Assembly (NCBI GenBank): GCA_017403345.1 | Contig: JAFQOH010000014.1 | Coordinates: 1-33,266 of the forward strand | DNA from: RGIG3701 sp017403345 | GTDB taxonomy: Bacteria; Planctomycetota; Planctomycetia; Pirellulales; Thermoguttaceae | DNA length: 33,266 nt | Direction: 5' to 3' | Shown here: positions 15,486-23,864 of the stretch, one piece after another | How the letters are laid out: every line of letters starts with the position of its first letter | Numbering within the stretch: the stretch's first letter is position 1 | Translations under genes and position numbers: made by a program | Notes under the pieces: generated by a model | The model's input: only the letters and a program-made list of their open reading frames with translations | Told to the model about the DNA's origin: nothing | The model's database searches: none

Positions 15486-16583
15486 TTACTCGAAAATCCA
15501 TTCAAAGTCAAGCCCCCCCGGCTGGCCAAAACGAAAAATATCCAGCTCTCCGGGGTGCCAATAGTTTAATTTTAGATTTTTGTAAAAATATTTCCCTTCT
15601 TCCTCTTCGTACTTCCGAACGTTCGTGAGCCCGTTAATTACGATAGAAAAGCGGTCTGCCGTGAAGTTGAGATCGGACCAAATGGCAACTCCCCAAACCT
15701 CTTCACCCGGCTTGATTTTTTTTCCAATAAAATCGCAAGAACCGTAAAGTTTTCCCGCAGGACGCTCCTTTTCAGCGATTTTTTTCACCACAAAGGGGTT
15801 ATATTCGTCGACCAGCTTACGGCGGCGGAGCTTTTTCCGACGATCCGTCCGGTCCATCCACTGCTCGTCTTCCATCCGCAGTTCAAACAACGGCGTGAAC
15901 TCGAGCGATCTGTCATCGAGCGTGATGAACTCATACGACATCGGCATCGCTTCCACGTTGGAAAGTTTCGTTATGGCAGGAAGTGCCTGCTCCGTGTGAA
16001 GCGAGGCGGCAAGCGACGCACCGGCAGCTGCGGCGGTTTCCGCATCTTCCTGATATTTTCCATACACTTCTTCCTGACGGCCTTTCAGCTCACTGACACC
16101 GTCCACCGTCTGCACTTCCTTCACCGTGAAATACTGTGCCGGGTTCTTGATGCGGTACATCAGGTAGAGATACTTTTTCAGCACCGGTTTCTTCTGCCCG
16201 TCAACAGTCACGACAGAAGGAAGAGCGATCGTGCGCAGCGACTTGATCTCAAAGTCGAAATACCACACATCATTAAAGAACGGCTGGTTCTTGGCCCAGC
16301 GGAAAGGAAGATCCTTCTGCGTTCCGTCTTTCAAGTTGAATGTGTTGACCATGTGGATCTGATCCAGCGCCGGGTCGATCTTGCGAAAAACATGAGGCGC
16401 CAGCGTACGGACCGGAGCCTGAACGCGGGCCGGAGCCTGAACGCGGGCCGGGGCGGAAAGCTCGGACTGTGCCGAGGATTCCGGGGCTGAGGACTGAGCC
16501 AAAAGCGTGCCTGCGAAAAATGGACCTGCCGCAGCGGCTGCTGACAGGAACAGGGTCATGGCGTTTAAGTGTGTCTTTTTCAT
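15486..16583 (-). CDS. Secreted protein of unknown function (possibly Planctomycete-conserved)
   Basis: The protein is 365 residues with a signal peptide (1-29, ending LLAQ). A low-complexity segment with a repeated APARVQ motif (about 44-60) follows. The remaining 300 residues look like mixed beta structure with the basic patch RTDRRKKLRRRKLVDEY (about 253-269) and a conserved-looking end, LKLNYWHPGELDIFRFGQPG. The pattern of Trp, Tyr and Pro near the C-terminus recalls a hypothetical family I associate with Planctomycetes, but I cannot name a domain. rpmA lies 67 nt downstream on the same strand. The 90-residue open frame upstream (16593-16865) is AT-rich and lacks signs of coding. Confidence 0.7.
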   Translation of the reverse strand: MKKTHLNAMTLFLSAAAAAGPFFAGTLLAQSSAPESSAQSELSAPARVQAPARVQAPVRTLAPHVFRKIDPALDQIHMVNTFNLKDGTQKDLPFRWAKNQPFFNDVWYFDFEIKSLRTIALPSVVTVDGQKKPVLKKYLYLMYRIKNPAQYFTVKEVQTVDGVSELKGRQEEVYGKYQEDAETAAAAGASLAASLHTEQALPAITKLSNVEAMPMSYEFITLDDRSLEFTPLFELRMEDEQWMDRTDRRKKLRRRKLVDEYNPFVVKKIAEKERPAGKLYGSCDFIGKKIKPGEEVWGVAIWSDLNFTADRFSIVINGLTNVRKYEEEEGKYFYKNLKLNYWHPGELDIFRFGQPGGLDFEWIFE

Positions 16584-16976
16584 GGGTATGGTTCAGTGAA
16601 TACTGGCCCGCAGTCGTGACCGCAGGGGGGGATCATCTTGCCATTTAAATACAATGTACAGTATATTTAGGAATCGGTTTTTTGCAAATGAAAAAAAAAG
16701 AGATTTTGAGAATTTCCGGATTTTACGGCAAAAAAGTATGACTTGGGTAAAAAAAACAAAATCGGCAAAATAAAAAAACGGAGGTTTGGCGAGTTTAGGA
16801 ATACTGAGCAAGTATGATTTTTTAGGAAATCCTGTAAAAAAGAAAATTTTCGGAGTATGTTTCAAGATCCTGCTTGACAGAATGGCAAAAATTCGCTATA
16901 GATAGAAAATTATGAAAAATTTTTACTCAAAAGTTAAATTTTAATGGATCCGGCTTCGGTCAGGAAGGAAAAAATC
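16584..16976. other. AT-rich intergenic region upstream of galU
   Basis: This divergent 393-nt region is unusually rich in A-runs on the plus strand (several runs of 6-9 A between 16680 and 16850). It carries the galU promoter at its right end. I see no gene, clear hairpin or repeat in it. Such A-tracts could bend the DNA or form an upstream promoter element. Confidence 0.6.
16874..16902 (+). promoter_or_regulatory. Promoter of galU and the GHMP kinase gene
   Basis: TTGACA (16874-16879), 17 nt, TATAGA (16897-16902), about 75 nt upstream of the galU start. No terminator separates galU from the kinase gene, so one transcript is likely. Confidence 0.75.
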
Positions 16977-17858
16977 ATGTCGGTAAAACTCGCGGTCATT
17001 CCGGTTGCGGGGAAAGGTACTCGTTTGATCCCGCTTACGAAAAGTCTCCCGAAGGAAATGCTTCCCGTGGGACGCAAACCGGTCGTGCAGTACGTCGTGG
17101 AGGAATTGAACCGATGCGGGCTCCAGAAACTGCTGTTCATCACGGGGCAGACGAAAACGGCGATCGAAAACCATTTCGACCTGGATATGGAGCTGATCAA
17201 CCATCTGCGTCAGACGGGAAAAGAGGACCTCTTGGCGGAACTGGCGTTTGAGAAGGCGGATCTGCAGTACTTCTACACGCGGCAGAGAAGACAGCTCGGT
17301 CTGGGACACGCGATCCTTTGTGCGGAATCTTTCGTCGGACGCGAACCGTTCGTCGTGGCTCTGGGAGATACGATACTCGGAGTGAACGCCAAAGCGCGCG
17401 TCGTGGAGCGTATGATCGCGGTTTTTGAGGAGCGGGATGCCGATGCGGTCATCGCGTTTGAGGAGGTGCCGGAAAATGAAGTGCACCGTTACGGCATCGC
17501 AGCGCCGAAGGAGCTCACCGATCCGAATATTTTCCAGCTGGCGAATATCGTGGAGAAACCGTCTAAAGAGGAAGCGCCGAGCCGCCTTGCCGTGGCGAGC
17601 CGCTACATTTTCCAGCCGGAGATCTTTGAGTATCTCAAGGTGACGAAACCGGGGAAAAACGATGAGATCCAGCTCACCGATGCGATCCAGGCCATGATCG
17701 CAGACGGAAAGAAAGTGTACGGTGTGCGTGTTACGCCGGAAGAACACCGATTCGACATTGGAAACTACGCAAGCTATTTTGCCGCCTTCCTCGAGTTTGC
17801 CGTCTCGGATCCGGACCATGGCGAAGAGATCCGGCAGAAGATCCGAGAGTTTATTTAG
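16977..17858 (+). CDS. galU: UTP-glucose-1-phosphate uridylyltransferase (GalU family)
   Basis: The protein is 293 residues, normal for GalU. It makes UDP-glucose from UTP and glucose 1-phosphate. The nucleotide-binding signature GKGTRLIPLTKSLPKEMLPV lies at 12-31. Further blocks are RQLGLGHAILCAESFVG, LGDTILG, HRYGIAAP, the sugar-site VEKPSKEEAPSRLAVASRYI and EIQLTDAI. The metal-binding loop reads LGDT instead of the common LPDD. The start at 16977 follows AGGAAGGA at good spacing; the frame opens 11 codons earlier. The adjacent glucuronokinase-like gene raises the possibility that it also accepts glucuronate 1-phosphate (inference). Confidence 0.9.
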   Translation: MSVKLAVIPVAGKGTRLIPLTKSLPKEMLPVGRKPVVQYVVEELNRCGLQKLLFITGQTKTAIENHFDLDMELINHLRQTGKEDLLAELAFEKADLQYFYTRQRRQLGLGHAILCAESFVGREPFVVALGDTILGVNAKARVVERMIAVFEERDADAVIAFEEVPENEVHRYGIAAPKELTDPNIFQLANIVEKPSKEEAPSRLAVASRYIFQPEIFEYLKVTKPGKNDEIQLTDAIQAMIADGKKVYGVRVTPEEHRFDIGNYASYFAAFLEFAVSDPDHGEEIRQKIREFI

Positions 17859-17911
17859 TTTGGACGTTCTCGCGGAACGGAGAACAGAAAGCAGCGTGTT
17901 GAGGGAAAATC

Positions 17912-18928
17912 ATGACGATGCAGATCATCCGCAAAAAAGCCTTTGCCCGCGCCGGCGTGATCGGAAATCCGTCTGACGGCTATTTCGGGAAGACGATCTC
18001 GGTCATTTTGAAGCCGTATTTTGCGCAGGTGACGCTTTACGAGTGGGACGAGCTGGAGATCGTGATGAACGAAAACAATACGCGGTTCCGTTCCATCGAC
18101 GCTCTGGTCCAAGACGTCCGGCTCCACGGATACTACGGAGGCGTCCGGCTCGTGAAGGCGGCCGTCAAGCGGTTCGCGGAGTACTGCAGGACGTACGGGA
18201 TCCCGCTGCATGAGCGAACGTTTTCGGTCCGGTTCGAGACGAATATTCCACGGCAGGTCGGCATGGCAGGATCCAGTGCGATCATCGTTGCGACGCTGCG
18301 TGCGCTGATGGAATTCTACGAGATCGAGATCCCGAAACACCTTCAGCCCTCGTTGGTGCTGTCTGTCGAACGGAATGAACTCGGGATCACCGCTGGACTG
18401 CAGGACCGCGTCATCCAAGTCTACGAGGGAATGACCGCGATGGATTTTTCTCGTGAAAAAATGCGGACGGAAAACGGTCTGGAGTACGGTATTTACGAGC
18501 CGGTCATACTGGATCCTGCGGACCTGCCGCCGCTGTATATCGCCTTTAAAACGGACGTCAGCGAACCGACGGAGATCGTGCACAATGACCTGCGCCACCG
18601 CTGGAACGACGGCGTTCCGGAAGTCCATGCCGCGATGAAGCGTTTCGCGGAACTCACCGACCTGGCGAAAACCGCGATCCTGGAAAAGAACTGGTCTCGG
18701 CTGGGAGAACTGATGGACGCGAATTTCGATTTGAGACGCAGCATCTGCAAGATCGCTTCCGGCCAGATCGAGATGGTCGAGAATGCGAGAGCGTGCGGGG
18801 TGAGTGCGAAATTTGCGGGAAGCGGAGGCGCGATCATCGGAACGTATCCGGATGAAGCGACGCTTTGCCGTCTGGCAGAAACCATGAACGGCGTTGGCTG
18901 TACGGTGCAGAAAGTCGAGTTTGACTGA
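17912..18928 (+). CDS. GHMP-family sugar kinase, glucuronokinase-like
   Basis: The protein is 338 residues. The GHMP ATP-binding loop is RQVGMAGSSAII (115-126), and GLQDR (162-166) and the C-terminal KFAGSGGAIIG (about 300-311) complete the fold. Several stretches match what I recall of plant glucuronokinase: GNPSDGYFGKTIS (18-30), HGYYGGVRL (72-80), TNIPRQVGMAGSSAI, LGITAGLQDRVIQVY and NFDLRRSI. That enzyme makes glucuronate 1-phosphate, which a UTP-sugar pyrophosphorylase turns into UDP-glucuronate; galU lies 53 nt upstream and could do this. GAGGG precedes the ATG. The alternatives are another GHMP sugar kinase for heptose or fucose. Confidence 0.8.
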   Translation: MTMQIIRKKAFARAGVIGNPSDGYFGKTISVILKPYFAQVTLYEWDELEIVMNENNTRFRSIDALVQDVRLHGYYGGVRLVKAAVKRFAEYCRTYGIPLHERTFSVRFETNIPRQVGMAGSSAIIVATLRALMEFYEIEIPKHLQPSLVLSVERNELGITAGLQDRVIQVYEGMTAMDFSREKMRTENGLEYGIYEPVILDPADLPPLYIAFKTDVSEPTEIVHNDLRHRWNDGVPEVHAAMKRFAELTDLAKTAILEKNWSRLGELMDANFDLRRSICKIASGQIEMVENARACGVSAKFAGSGGAIIGTYPDEATLCRLAETMNGVGCTVQKVEFD

Positions 18929-18981
18929 GTATTCTGCATTTTTTGCTATTTCGCAAAGAAATAGAGCCGCGAATCAATGAA

Positions 18982-19011
18982 AACGGCCGTTTCGTATTGG
19001 AGGCGGCTGTT
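18982..19011 (+). terminator. Possible terminator after the GHMP kinase gene
   Basis: AACGGCCG (18982-18989) pairs with CGGCTGTT (19004-19011) with one G-U pair and a 14-nt loop. The downstream tract TGAGTTTTGAG is only moderately T-rich, so efficiency is doubtful. Confidence 0.45.
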
Positions 19012-19098
19012 TGAGTTTTGAGTTCGGACGGCAAATATGCCTCATCTTCGTATCGTTGGGAAATTTTTGATTTTTAGCAAGAAAAAAAAGAGGTTTGG

Positions 19099-19374
19099 AT
19101 GATCAATCCCAATGAAACGCCAAGATTCGATGCGCTTTTTCGCTTTACACATGGGCATGAAAAAGGACTCTATACTTTTTGTTACTCTAACGGCAGTGAA
19201 GAACTCGTTCGATACGATACGGATCATGAGACAGATAACGGGCTGGAACTGGACGATCCTGATTATGAGGAATTTTTTGCGATCATATTTCGGCGAGAAT
19301 CTGGCAAACTTTTTGAAGTCACGTACCACGATCTGCCGGATTCTGTCTTTTATGACGGAAAACGGGTAATTTAA
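19099..19374 (+). CDS. Small acidic protein of unknown function
   Basis: The protein is 91 residues, with AGAGG 5 nt before the ATG, which supports real translation. It is rich in Asp, Glu, Phe and Tyr (HETDNGLELDDPDYEEFFAI) and has no signal peptide or membrane segment. I recognise no family. It stands alone between two larger genes, converging with the Gfo/Idh/MocA gene, and local base composition is more AT-rich than its neighbours, which could mean transfer. A second frame over the same bases (from 19112) also stays open but has no ribosome site. Such small acidic orphans are sometimes immunity or anti-restriction proteins; nothing here shows that. Confidence 0.55.
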   Translation: MINPNETPRFDALFRFTHGHEKGLYTFCYSNGSEELVRYDTDHETDNGLELDDPDYEEFFAIIFRRESGKLFEVTYHDLPDSVFYDGKRVI

Positions 19375-19500
19375 GCTGAAATCAAACGTAAACGAAGATG
19401 ACCGAGCGGCCGCGCGTTCGCCCCATTGGGAGCTTACGCAGCGGTCGTGTTGGTATGCAGGCCGGGTTTCTGTGTGAAGCGTTTCTGTGTGAAACCTGGG

Positions 19501-20898
19501 TCAATCCACTTTCGGAAGCTCGTAGCCCTTTCGCTGTTCGCGGCTGAAGAATGAGGCGGCCAGTTCATCACCGACGATGCGTCCGGTCTGCGTGTCCCAC
19601 TGGATGTCGCGTTTCAGGCGGCAGGCAAGGTTGCAGAGGTGGCAGATCTCCATCGAGTACGTATTCTCAACGGCGTTGGAGACCGGTTTTCCCCCTTCGC
19701 GGATGCAGCGGAGGAAGTTGGTTTTGTGCCCCTCGAACGGCTTTCCATGGTAGAGGGCCGTGTAGTCATCTTCCGTGATGAGTTCCTTCCATTCTCCCGA
19801 TTCGTACGGTTTCCCGGCGATCCGGGCACGGTTGACGTGGATGCGGCCTTTGGTCCCTTCGATGAGGATGCCGTTTCCGTCTTTCGCGCGGCTCGTGACG
19901 ATGAAGTCCGGTCCGTCCGCGAATTTCATGGAGACCCGGAATCTCACCGGCGTATTGTAGAGGTCGGTCTGGACCGGCATTCCGTCACGGAGATCGACGT
20001 TAAATGCCGCCTCTTCCAGATGGTAGGAGATCGGCATTTTGTCCGGAGTCTGACGGTCGAGGATCCAGAGTGCGCAGTCCACATGGTGCGCGCCCCAGTC
20101 GGTGATCTTTCCGCCGGAGTACTCGAACCACCACCGAAACGTGAGATGATGCCGGCTGTACTGCGGGGCGATGCCGAGCGGATCGAAGCGGTTCGGACCG
20201 CCGCCTGCGAGGAATTCGTGAGCGGGAGCCTGTCCCTGCCACATTTCCCAATCGAGGGATTCCGGGACCGGTGCCGGAGCGATGACCGGGGATTCCCGTC
20301 CGCCGTCCGTGATGCACGTCACACGCTGGATCTCGCCGAGGACTCCTTTTCGGACCATCAGAGCCGCGGTCGCGAACTGGTTTTTCATTGCACGCTGCAT
20401 CGTACCGACCTGGAAGACCTTGCCGTACTTCGCGCAGGCTTTGCGGACCAGTTCGTTTTCCTGAAGCGTCAGCGTCAGCGGTTTTTCACAGAAAACGTGT
20501 TTGCCTGCCTGCATCGCTTCCACCGCGATCTTCGTGTGCCAATGGTCCGGCGTACCGATGCTCACCATGTCGATGTCGCCGCGGTCAAGGATCCGGCGGT
20601 AATCTTTGTACGTGTCCGGCTGGAAGTATTTGTCCCCTTCCCGACGTCCGATCTTGCCGTTCAGAGCACGCTGAAGTCCGTAGACCGAATCAACGTCGCA
20701 AAGTGCCGTGATGTCGGAGATCCCGTTAAAACCGTGTGCATTCCCGTTTCCCTGAGGCCCAAGCCCCACGCAGCCCGTACGGATCCGTTCCGAGACGGGG
20801 GGTTTACCGTTTTGCGCGTGAACCAGGTAGGACGGCATGACGGAGGCCAGACCAATGGCGGCGGTCGTTTTCAGAAAATTACGGCGATCGTGTTTCAT
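19501..20898 (-). CDS. Tat-exported Gfo/Idh/MocA-family oxidoreductase
   Basis: The protein is 465 residues. The N-terminus carries a twin-arginine signal, RRNFLK at 5-10 followed by a hydrophobic run to about 28, implying export in folded form with its NAD(P) cofactor. The Rossmann fold begins near 40 with GCVGLGPQGNGN. The family motif CEKPLTLT is at 137-144, with K139 as the usual catalytic lysine, and SGGKITDWGAHHVDCALWIL (about 250-270) supplies the catalytic-region histidines. Family members oxidise or reduce sugars and inositols. Exported versions are very numerous in Planctomycetes and their substrates are mostly unknown. The promoter lies at 21004-21031. Confidence 0.9.
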   Translation of the reverse strand: MKHDRRNFLKTTAAIGLASVMPSYLVHAQNGKPPVSERIRTGCVGLGPQGNGNAHGFNGISDITALCDVDSVYGLQRALNGKIGRREGDKYFQPDTYKDYRRILDRGDIDMVSIGTPDHWHTKIAVEAMQAGKHVFCEKPLTLTLQENELVRKACAKYGKVFQVGTMQRAMKNQFATAALMVRKGVLGEIQRVTCITDGGRESPVIAPAPVPESLDWEMWQGQAPAHEFLAGGGPNRFDPLGIAPQYSRHHLTFRWWFEYSGGKITDWGAHHVDCALWILDRQTPDKMPISYHLEEAAFNVDLRDGMPVQTDLYNTPVRFRVSMKFADGPDFIVTSRAKDGNGILIEGTKGRIHVNRARIAGKPYESGEWKELITEDDYTALYHGKPFEGHKTNFLRCIREGGKPVSNAVENTYSMEICHLCNLACRLKRDIQWDTQTGRIVGDELAASFFSREQRKGYELPKVD

Positions 20899-21003
20899 TT
20901 CAGATCCTTTCTTTTTTTTATTCGTGTGACTTTACTGTCCCCTGCAGAAACTTCGGACGCATTTTGACCGAAAACAAAAAACAGAAAAATCAATTCTATT
21001 TCC

Positions 21004-21031
21004 ATTTTAAGCAAGAATTTCAAAATGTCAA
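21004..21031 (-). promoter_or_regulatory. Promoter of the Tat-exported oxidoreductase gene
   Basis: On the minus strand TTGACA (21031-21026), 16 nt, TAAAAT (21009-21004), about 105 nt upstream of the start codon. Confidence 0.7.
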
Positions 21032-21177
21032 CTGGAGCCATCGAGAAAATGGGAATTTTTTCCAAAAAAAAGGCCTTCGTTTCTCCCCAAATGCCGCGTT
21101 CCAGGGAAATTCTTTTGAGGTCCATCCGGGAACTCAAAAGAAATTTCCGTTTTTTTGCAGATCCGCGATACCGGTCC

Positions 21178-21206
21178 TTGCGCATTCTCCGTATCTGCGG
21201 TAAAAT
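21178..21206 (+). promoter_or_regulatory. Promoter of the LamG-BNR gene
   Basis: TTGCGC (21178-21183), 17 nt, TAAAAT (21201-21206), 65 nt upstream of the ATG at 21271. The -35 is weaker than at the other promoters of the window. Confidence 0.55.
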
Positions 21207-21270
21207 GACAGAGTTGACCGCGGTTTTTGGCCCCGCTGCTGCCAAACACACGTTCCTTTAGGAGAGTATC

Positions 21271-23595
21271 ATGTTTTCAAATTTCCCAATGCTCAAAAAT
21301 GCCGTTCGTTTCTGCATTTTTCCGATTTTCTGTCTTTTTTTGGGCTTTTTCGGAACTGCCAGCGCAGAGCCAGCCGGAAAAGGGATCGTTTTCGATGGAA
21401 ACACCGCTTTTCAGGTCCAGACGAATGCCGTTCCCATCACTCCAAGATCTTTTTCCGTTTCCGTCTGGGTCCGGATGAACGAAGAGAAAGAGTCCCAGAT
21501 CTTCCTGACCTCCGGCACCCCGGCTCAGGATTGGACGCTTTATGCGTACAAAGGGCGGATCCGTTTTCTCGTCCAGACCAATGAAATGAACGGCTACGGG
21601 CACGCAAACATACCGATCCCTGAAATTGGAAAGTGGTTTCACCTTGTCGGGACCTGCGACGGACAGAACGTTCGTCTTTACCTCAACGGAAGGGAAGCCG
21701 ACGTCTGGAAAACAGACATTCGCCGCTCCGGATTCACCGCACGGCACATGAATATCGGAGCCTGTGCCTCGGATCCGCAGCGGAATCTCAGCGGCGCACT
21801 GGAAGACATTCGCCTTTACTCCCGCGTCTTGAGCGCAGCAGAAGCCGCCGAACTCGCCGAACACACCGAACTCGCCGAACACACCGAACTCGCCGAACAC
21901 ACCGAACTCGCCGAACTCGCCGAACACACCGAACACACCGAACACACCGAACACACCGAACTCGCCGAACTCGCCGAACTCGCCGAACTCGCCGAACTCG
22001 CCGAACACACCGAACACACCGAACTCGCCGAACACACCGAAGGACCGTCCGCGGAACAGAAAAACGTCCGCCCGAATGCTGAGCCTGCCGTTTGGTGGAG
22101 TTCCTCCCGCATGCAGGATGGACTCCCCGTCAGTCTCGTGTCCCCGGAGCTCCGGCTCGAAGAGGCCGTTTACGGCAGTGCCGGTCTTCTCCTCAATGCC
22201 AAAGACAGCGGTTTCCGAAGCATCTGGTACTTCAATCAGGCAAGCGGCGATCAGTACGGCTACAAATACTCGGGGGGGCTGGGGACCTATCCTGCGAATC
22301 ACTATCCGTTCAGCGTGTACCGGCCGGAGGTAAACAAAACGTTCTTCTGCTACGGCGGCACCGACCTGACGGGGAAAACGCTCCTTCACGAAGTTTCTTT
22401 CTTTGACCATTCGACCGGAAAATTGGCGCGACCCGTGATCATTCTGGACAAGCAGACGGAAGACGCACACGACAATCCGGTCATGACGATCGATGATGCC
22501 GGGCACATTTGGATCTTCTCCACCAGCCACGGCACAGGCCGTCCGTCTTACATCACGCGGAGTGTCCGTCCGTACGACATCTCGGAATTTGAACTGGTCA
22601 AAGCACTCAAGATGGAGAATGGCAAAGAAGTCCCCATGACTAACTTTTCCTATCTGCAGGTCTTCAGCGTCAGGGGCGAGGGAATGTTCGCCTTCTTCAC
22701 GACGTACGACCGGTCGGTCCTCAATGCCCCGGAGTCGCGTGCAGCGCGGATCGTCAGTTTCATGAAAAGCAAAGACGGCGTCCTCTGGAGCGAATGGAGA
22801 CCTCTGGCAGCCATGCAGCACGGACACTACCAGAACGCGGCGGTCTGGAAAAAAGACGGAGTCTTCAAGCTCGGAACGACGTTCAACTACCATCCGCACA
22901 ATGCAGCAGAAGGACGCGTTGGTCTGAACTGGCGGACGGATCTCTACTATGCAGAGTCCCTTGACGGCGGCGAGACCTGGCAGACGATCGACGGAAAACC
23001 GCTTGAAACGCCGATGCTGACAGAAAAATGCCCTGCTCTGGTCCATGACTATGAATCAGAAAAAAAGAACGTCTACATCATGGATCTGGTTTACGACGCA
23101 AACGGCTGGCCGATCATTTTCTACATTACGAGCAGCGGCTGGAGAAGCGGTCCGGATGCGGGGCCGAGGGAATGGTTTACGTGCGCGTGGAACGGTGAAA
23201 AGTGGGAGATACGCAAGCTCACCGAATCGGACAACAATTACGATTTCGGTTCTCTCTACGTCGAAAAAGACGGGACCTGGCGCGTCGTCGCCACGGACGG
23301 ATCCGGCCCGCAGGAGTTCAATACGGGGGGAGAAGTCTCTCTCTGGAGCTCCTCGGACCGCGGTGCAAGCTGGCAAAAGATCCGTCAGATGACGAAAAAC
23401 AGTCCGCGAAATCACTGCTACCCGCGCCGTCCGATCGACTGGCATGAGGATTTTTTCGCGTTTTGGGCAGACGGTCATGGACGAAGCCCTTCCGAAGCCG
23501 ATCTTTACTTCTCGAACATTCGCGGCGAGGTTTTCAAACTTCCGCGAACGTTCCCCGACGGTGAAGAACTGACTGACCCGATCCCGCTCCAGTGA
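21271..23595 (+). CDS. Secreted LamG plus BNR-repeat (beta-propeller) protein
   Basis: The protein is 774 residues, with a signal peptide at about 1-32 (ending TASA). Residues 35-190 are a LamG/concanavalin-like domain: FSVSVWVRM, WFHLVGTCDGQNVRLYLNG and GALEDIRLYSRVLS. Residues about 193-258 are a tandem array of ELA and EHT triplets. Residues 270-774 resemble the BNR_4 propeller family, with YKYSGGLGTYPANHYPF and HDNPVMTIDDAGHIWIFST, seen in polysaccharide lyases and sialidase-like proteins. Function is likely binding or cleaving an extracellular polysaccharide; catalytic residues were not identified. GGAGAG precedes the ATG. The last 101 residues recur, 84 identical, in the chimeric protein at 7981-8613. 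Confidence 0.85.
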   Translation: MFSNFPMLKNAVRFCIFPIFCLFLGFFGTASAEPAGKGIVFDGNTAFQVQTNAVPITPRSFSVSVWVRMNEEKESQIFLTSGTPAQDWTLYAYKGRIRFLVQTNEMNGYGHANIPIPEIGKWFHLVGTCDGQNVRLYLNGREADVWKTDIRRSGFTARHMNIGACASDPQRNLSGALEDIRLYSRVLSAAEAAELAEHTELAEHTELAEHTELAELAEHTEHTEHTEHTELAELAELAELAELAEHTEHTELAEHTEGPSAEQKNVRPNAEPAVWWSSSRMQDGLPVSLVSPELRLEEAVYGSAGLLLNAKDSGFRSIWYFNQASGDQYGYKYSGGLGTYPANHYPFSVYRPEVNKTFFCYGGTDLTGKTLLHEVSFFDHSTGKLARPVIILDKQTEDAHDNPVMTIDDAGHIWIFSTSHGTGRPSYITRSVRPYDISEFELVKALKMENGKEVPMTNFSYLQVFSVRGEGMFAFFTTYDRSVLNAPESRAARIVSFMKSKDGVLWSEWRPLAAMQHGHYQNAAVWKKDGVFKLGTTFNYHPHNAAEGRVGLNWRTDLYYAESLDGGETWQTIDGKPLETPMLTEKCPALVHDYESEKKNVYIMDLVYDANGWPIIFYITSSGWRSGPDAGPREWFTCAWNGEKWEIRKLTESDNNYDFGSLYVEKDGTWRVVATDGSGPQEFNTGGEVSLWSSSDRGASWQKIRQMTKNSPRNHCYPRRPIDWHEDFFAFWADGHGRSPSEADLYFSNIRGEVFKLPRTFPDGEELTDPIPLQ
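21849..22040. repeat. 9-bp two-variant tandem repeat in the LamG-BNR gene
   Basis: Twenty-one consecutive 9-bp units are of exactly two kinds, GAACTCGCC (ELA) and GAACACACC (EHT). With L and H for the two kinds, the order is LHLHLHLLHHHHLLLLLHHLH. All frames on both strands stay open through the array because the unit is a multiple of three and contains no stop. It encodes a flexible or helical acidic linker between the LamG and propeller domains. Confidence 0.9.
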
Positions 23596-23708
23596 CCGAA
23601 ACTCCAGGACGAAACTCCAGGACGAAACTCCAGGACGAAATTCCAGACCGAAATTCCAGACCGAAATTCCAGACCGAAATTCCAGACCGAAATTCCAGAC
23701 CGAAACGG
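23594..23708. repeat. 13-bp tandem repeat just past the LamG-BNR stop codon
   Basis: Nine occurrences of CGAAA at 13-nt spacing: first the variant GGACGAAACTCCA, then GACCGAAATTCCA. The array starts at the stop codon of the gene. Unlike the arrays inside genes, its unit is not a multiple of three. Confidence 0.85.
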
Positions 23709-23767
23709 AGCCCAAACACAAGTGCGGTCACCTGGATCTCATGATCCCCTTTTCATTTTTTGGTACT

Positions 23768-23825
23768 TCCGGGAACTGCGTACCAGTTTCACCGCGGAAA
23801 ACACGGAAAACCGGTACGCAGCCTG
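23768..23825. repeat. Interspersed intergenic element, short hairpin copy
   Basis: CTGCGTACCAGTTTC and GAAAACCGGTACGCAG stand as inverted ends around a short CACCGCGGAAAACACG core. It is the long element at 12060-12340 reduced to its ends (about 58 bp) and would fold into a nearly continuous hairpin in RNA or single-stranded DNA. It lies between the converging LamG-BNR and ABC-F genes, where it could also end transcription. Confidence 0.75.
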
Positions 23826-23864
23826 CGAATGCACTTTTTCTGATCCAGGCGCATTTCCCTCTTC

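Larger units (their letters stand above)
20899..21270. other. Divergent intergenic region between the oxidoreductase and LamG-BNR genes
   Basis: This 372-nt region holds two outward-facing promoters (21004-21031 minus, 21178-21206 plus). Between them at 21116-21133 is GAGGTCCATCCGGGAACT, identical in its core to the left flank of the interspersed element near 12059-12075 but without the rest of that element. I see no other gene or hairpin. Confidence 0.6.

Noticed and set aside
16593..16865. 90-codon minus-strand open frame in the galU leader region
   Set aside because: It is Phe/Lys-rich from AT-rich DNA, with no convincing ribosome site or domain.
21277..23046. Long minus-strand open frame opposite the LamG-BNR gene
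   Set aside because: It is open partly because the 9-bp array has no stop in any frame; the plus-strand frame has a signal peptide, recognisable domains, a promoter and a ribosome site.
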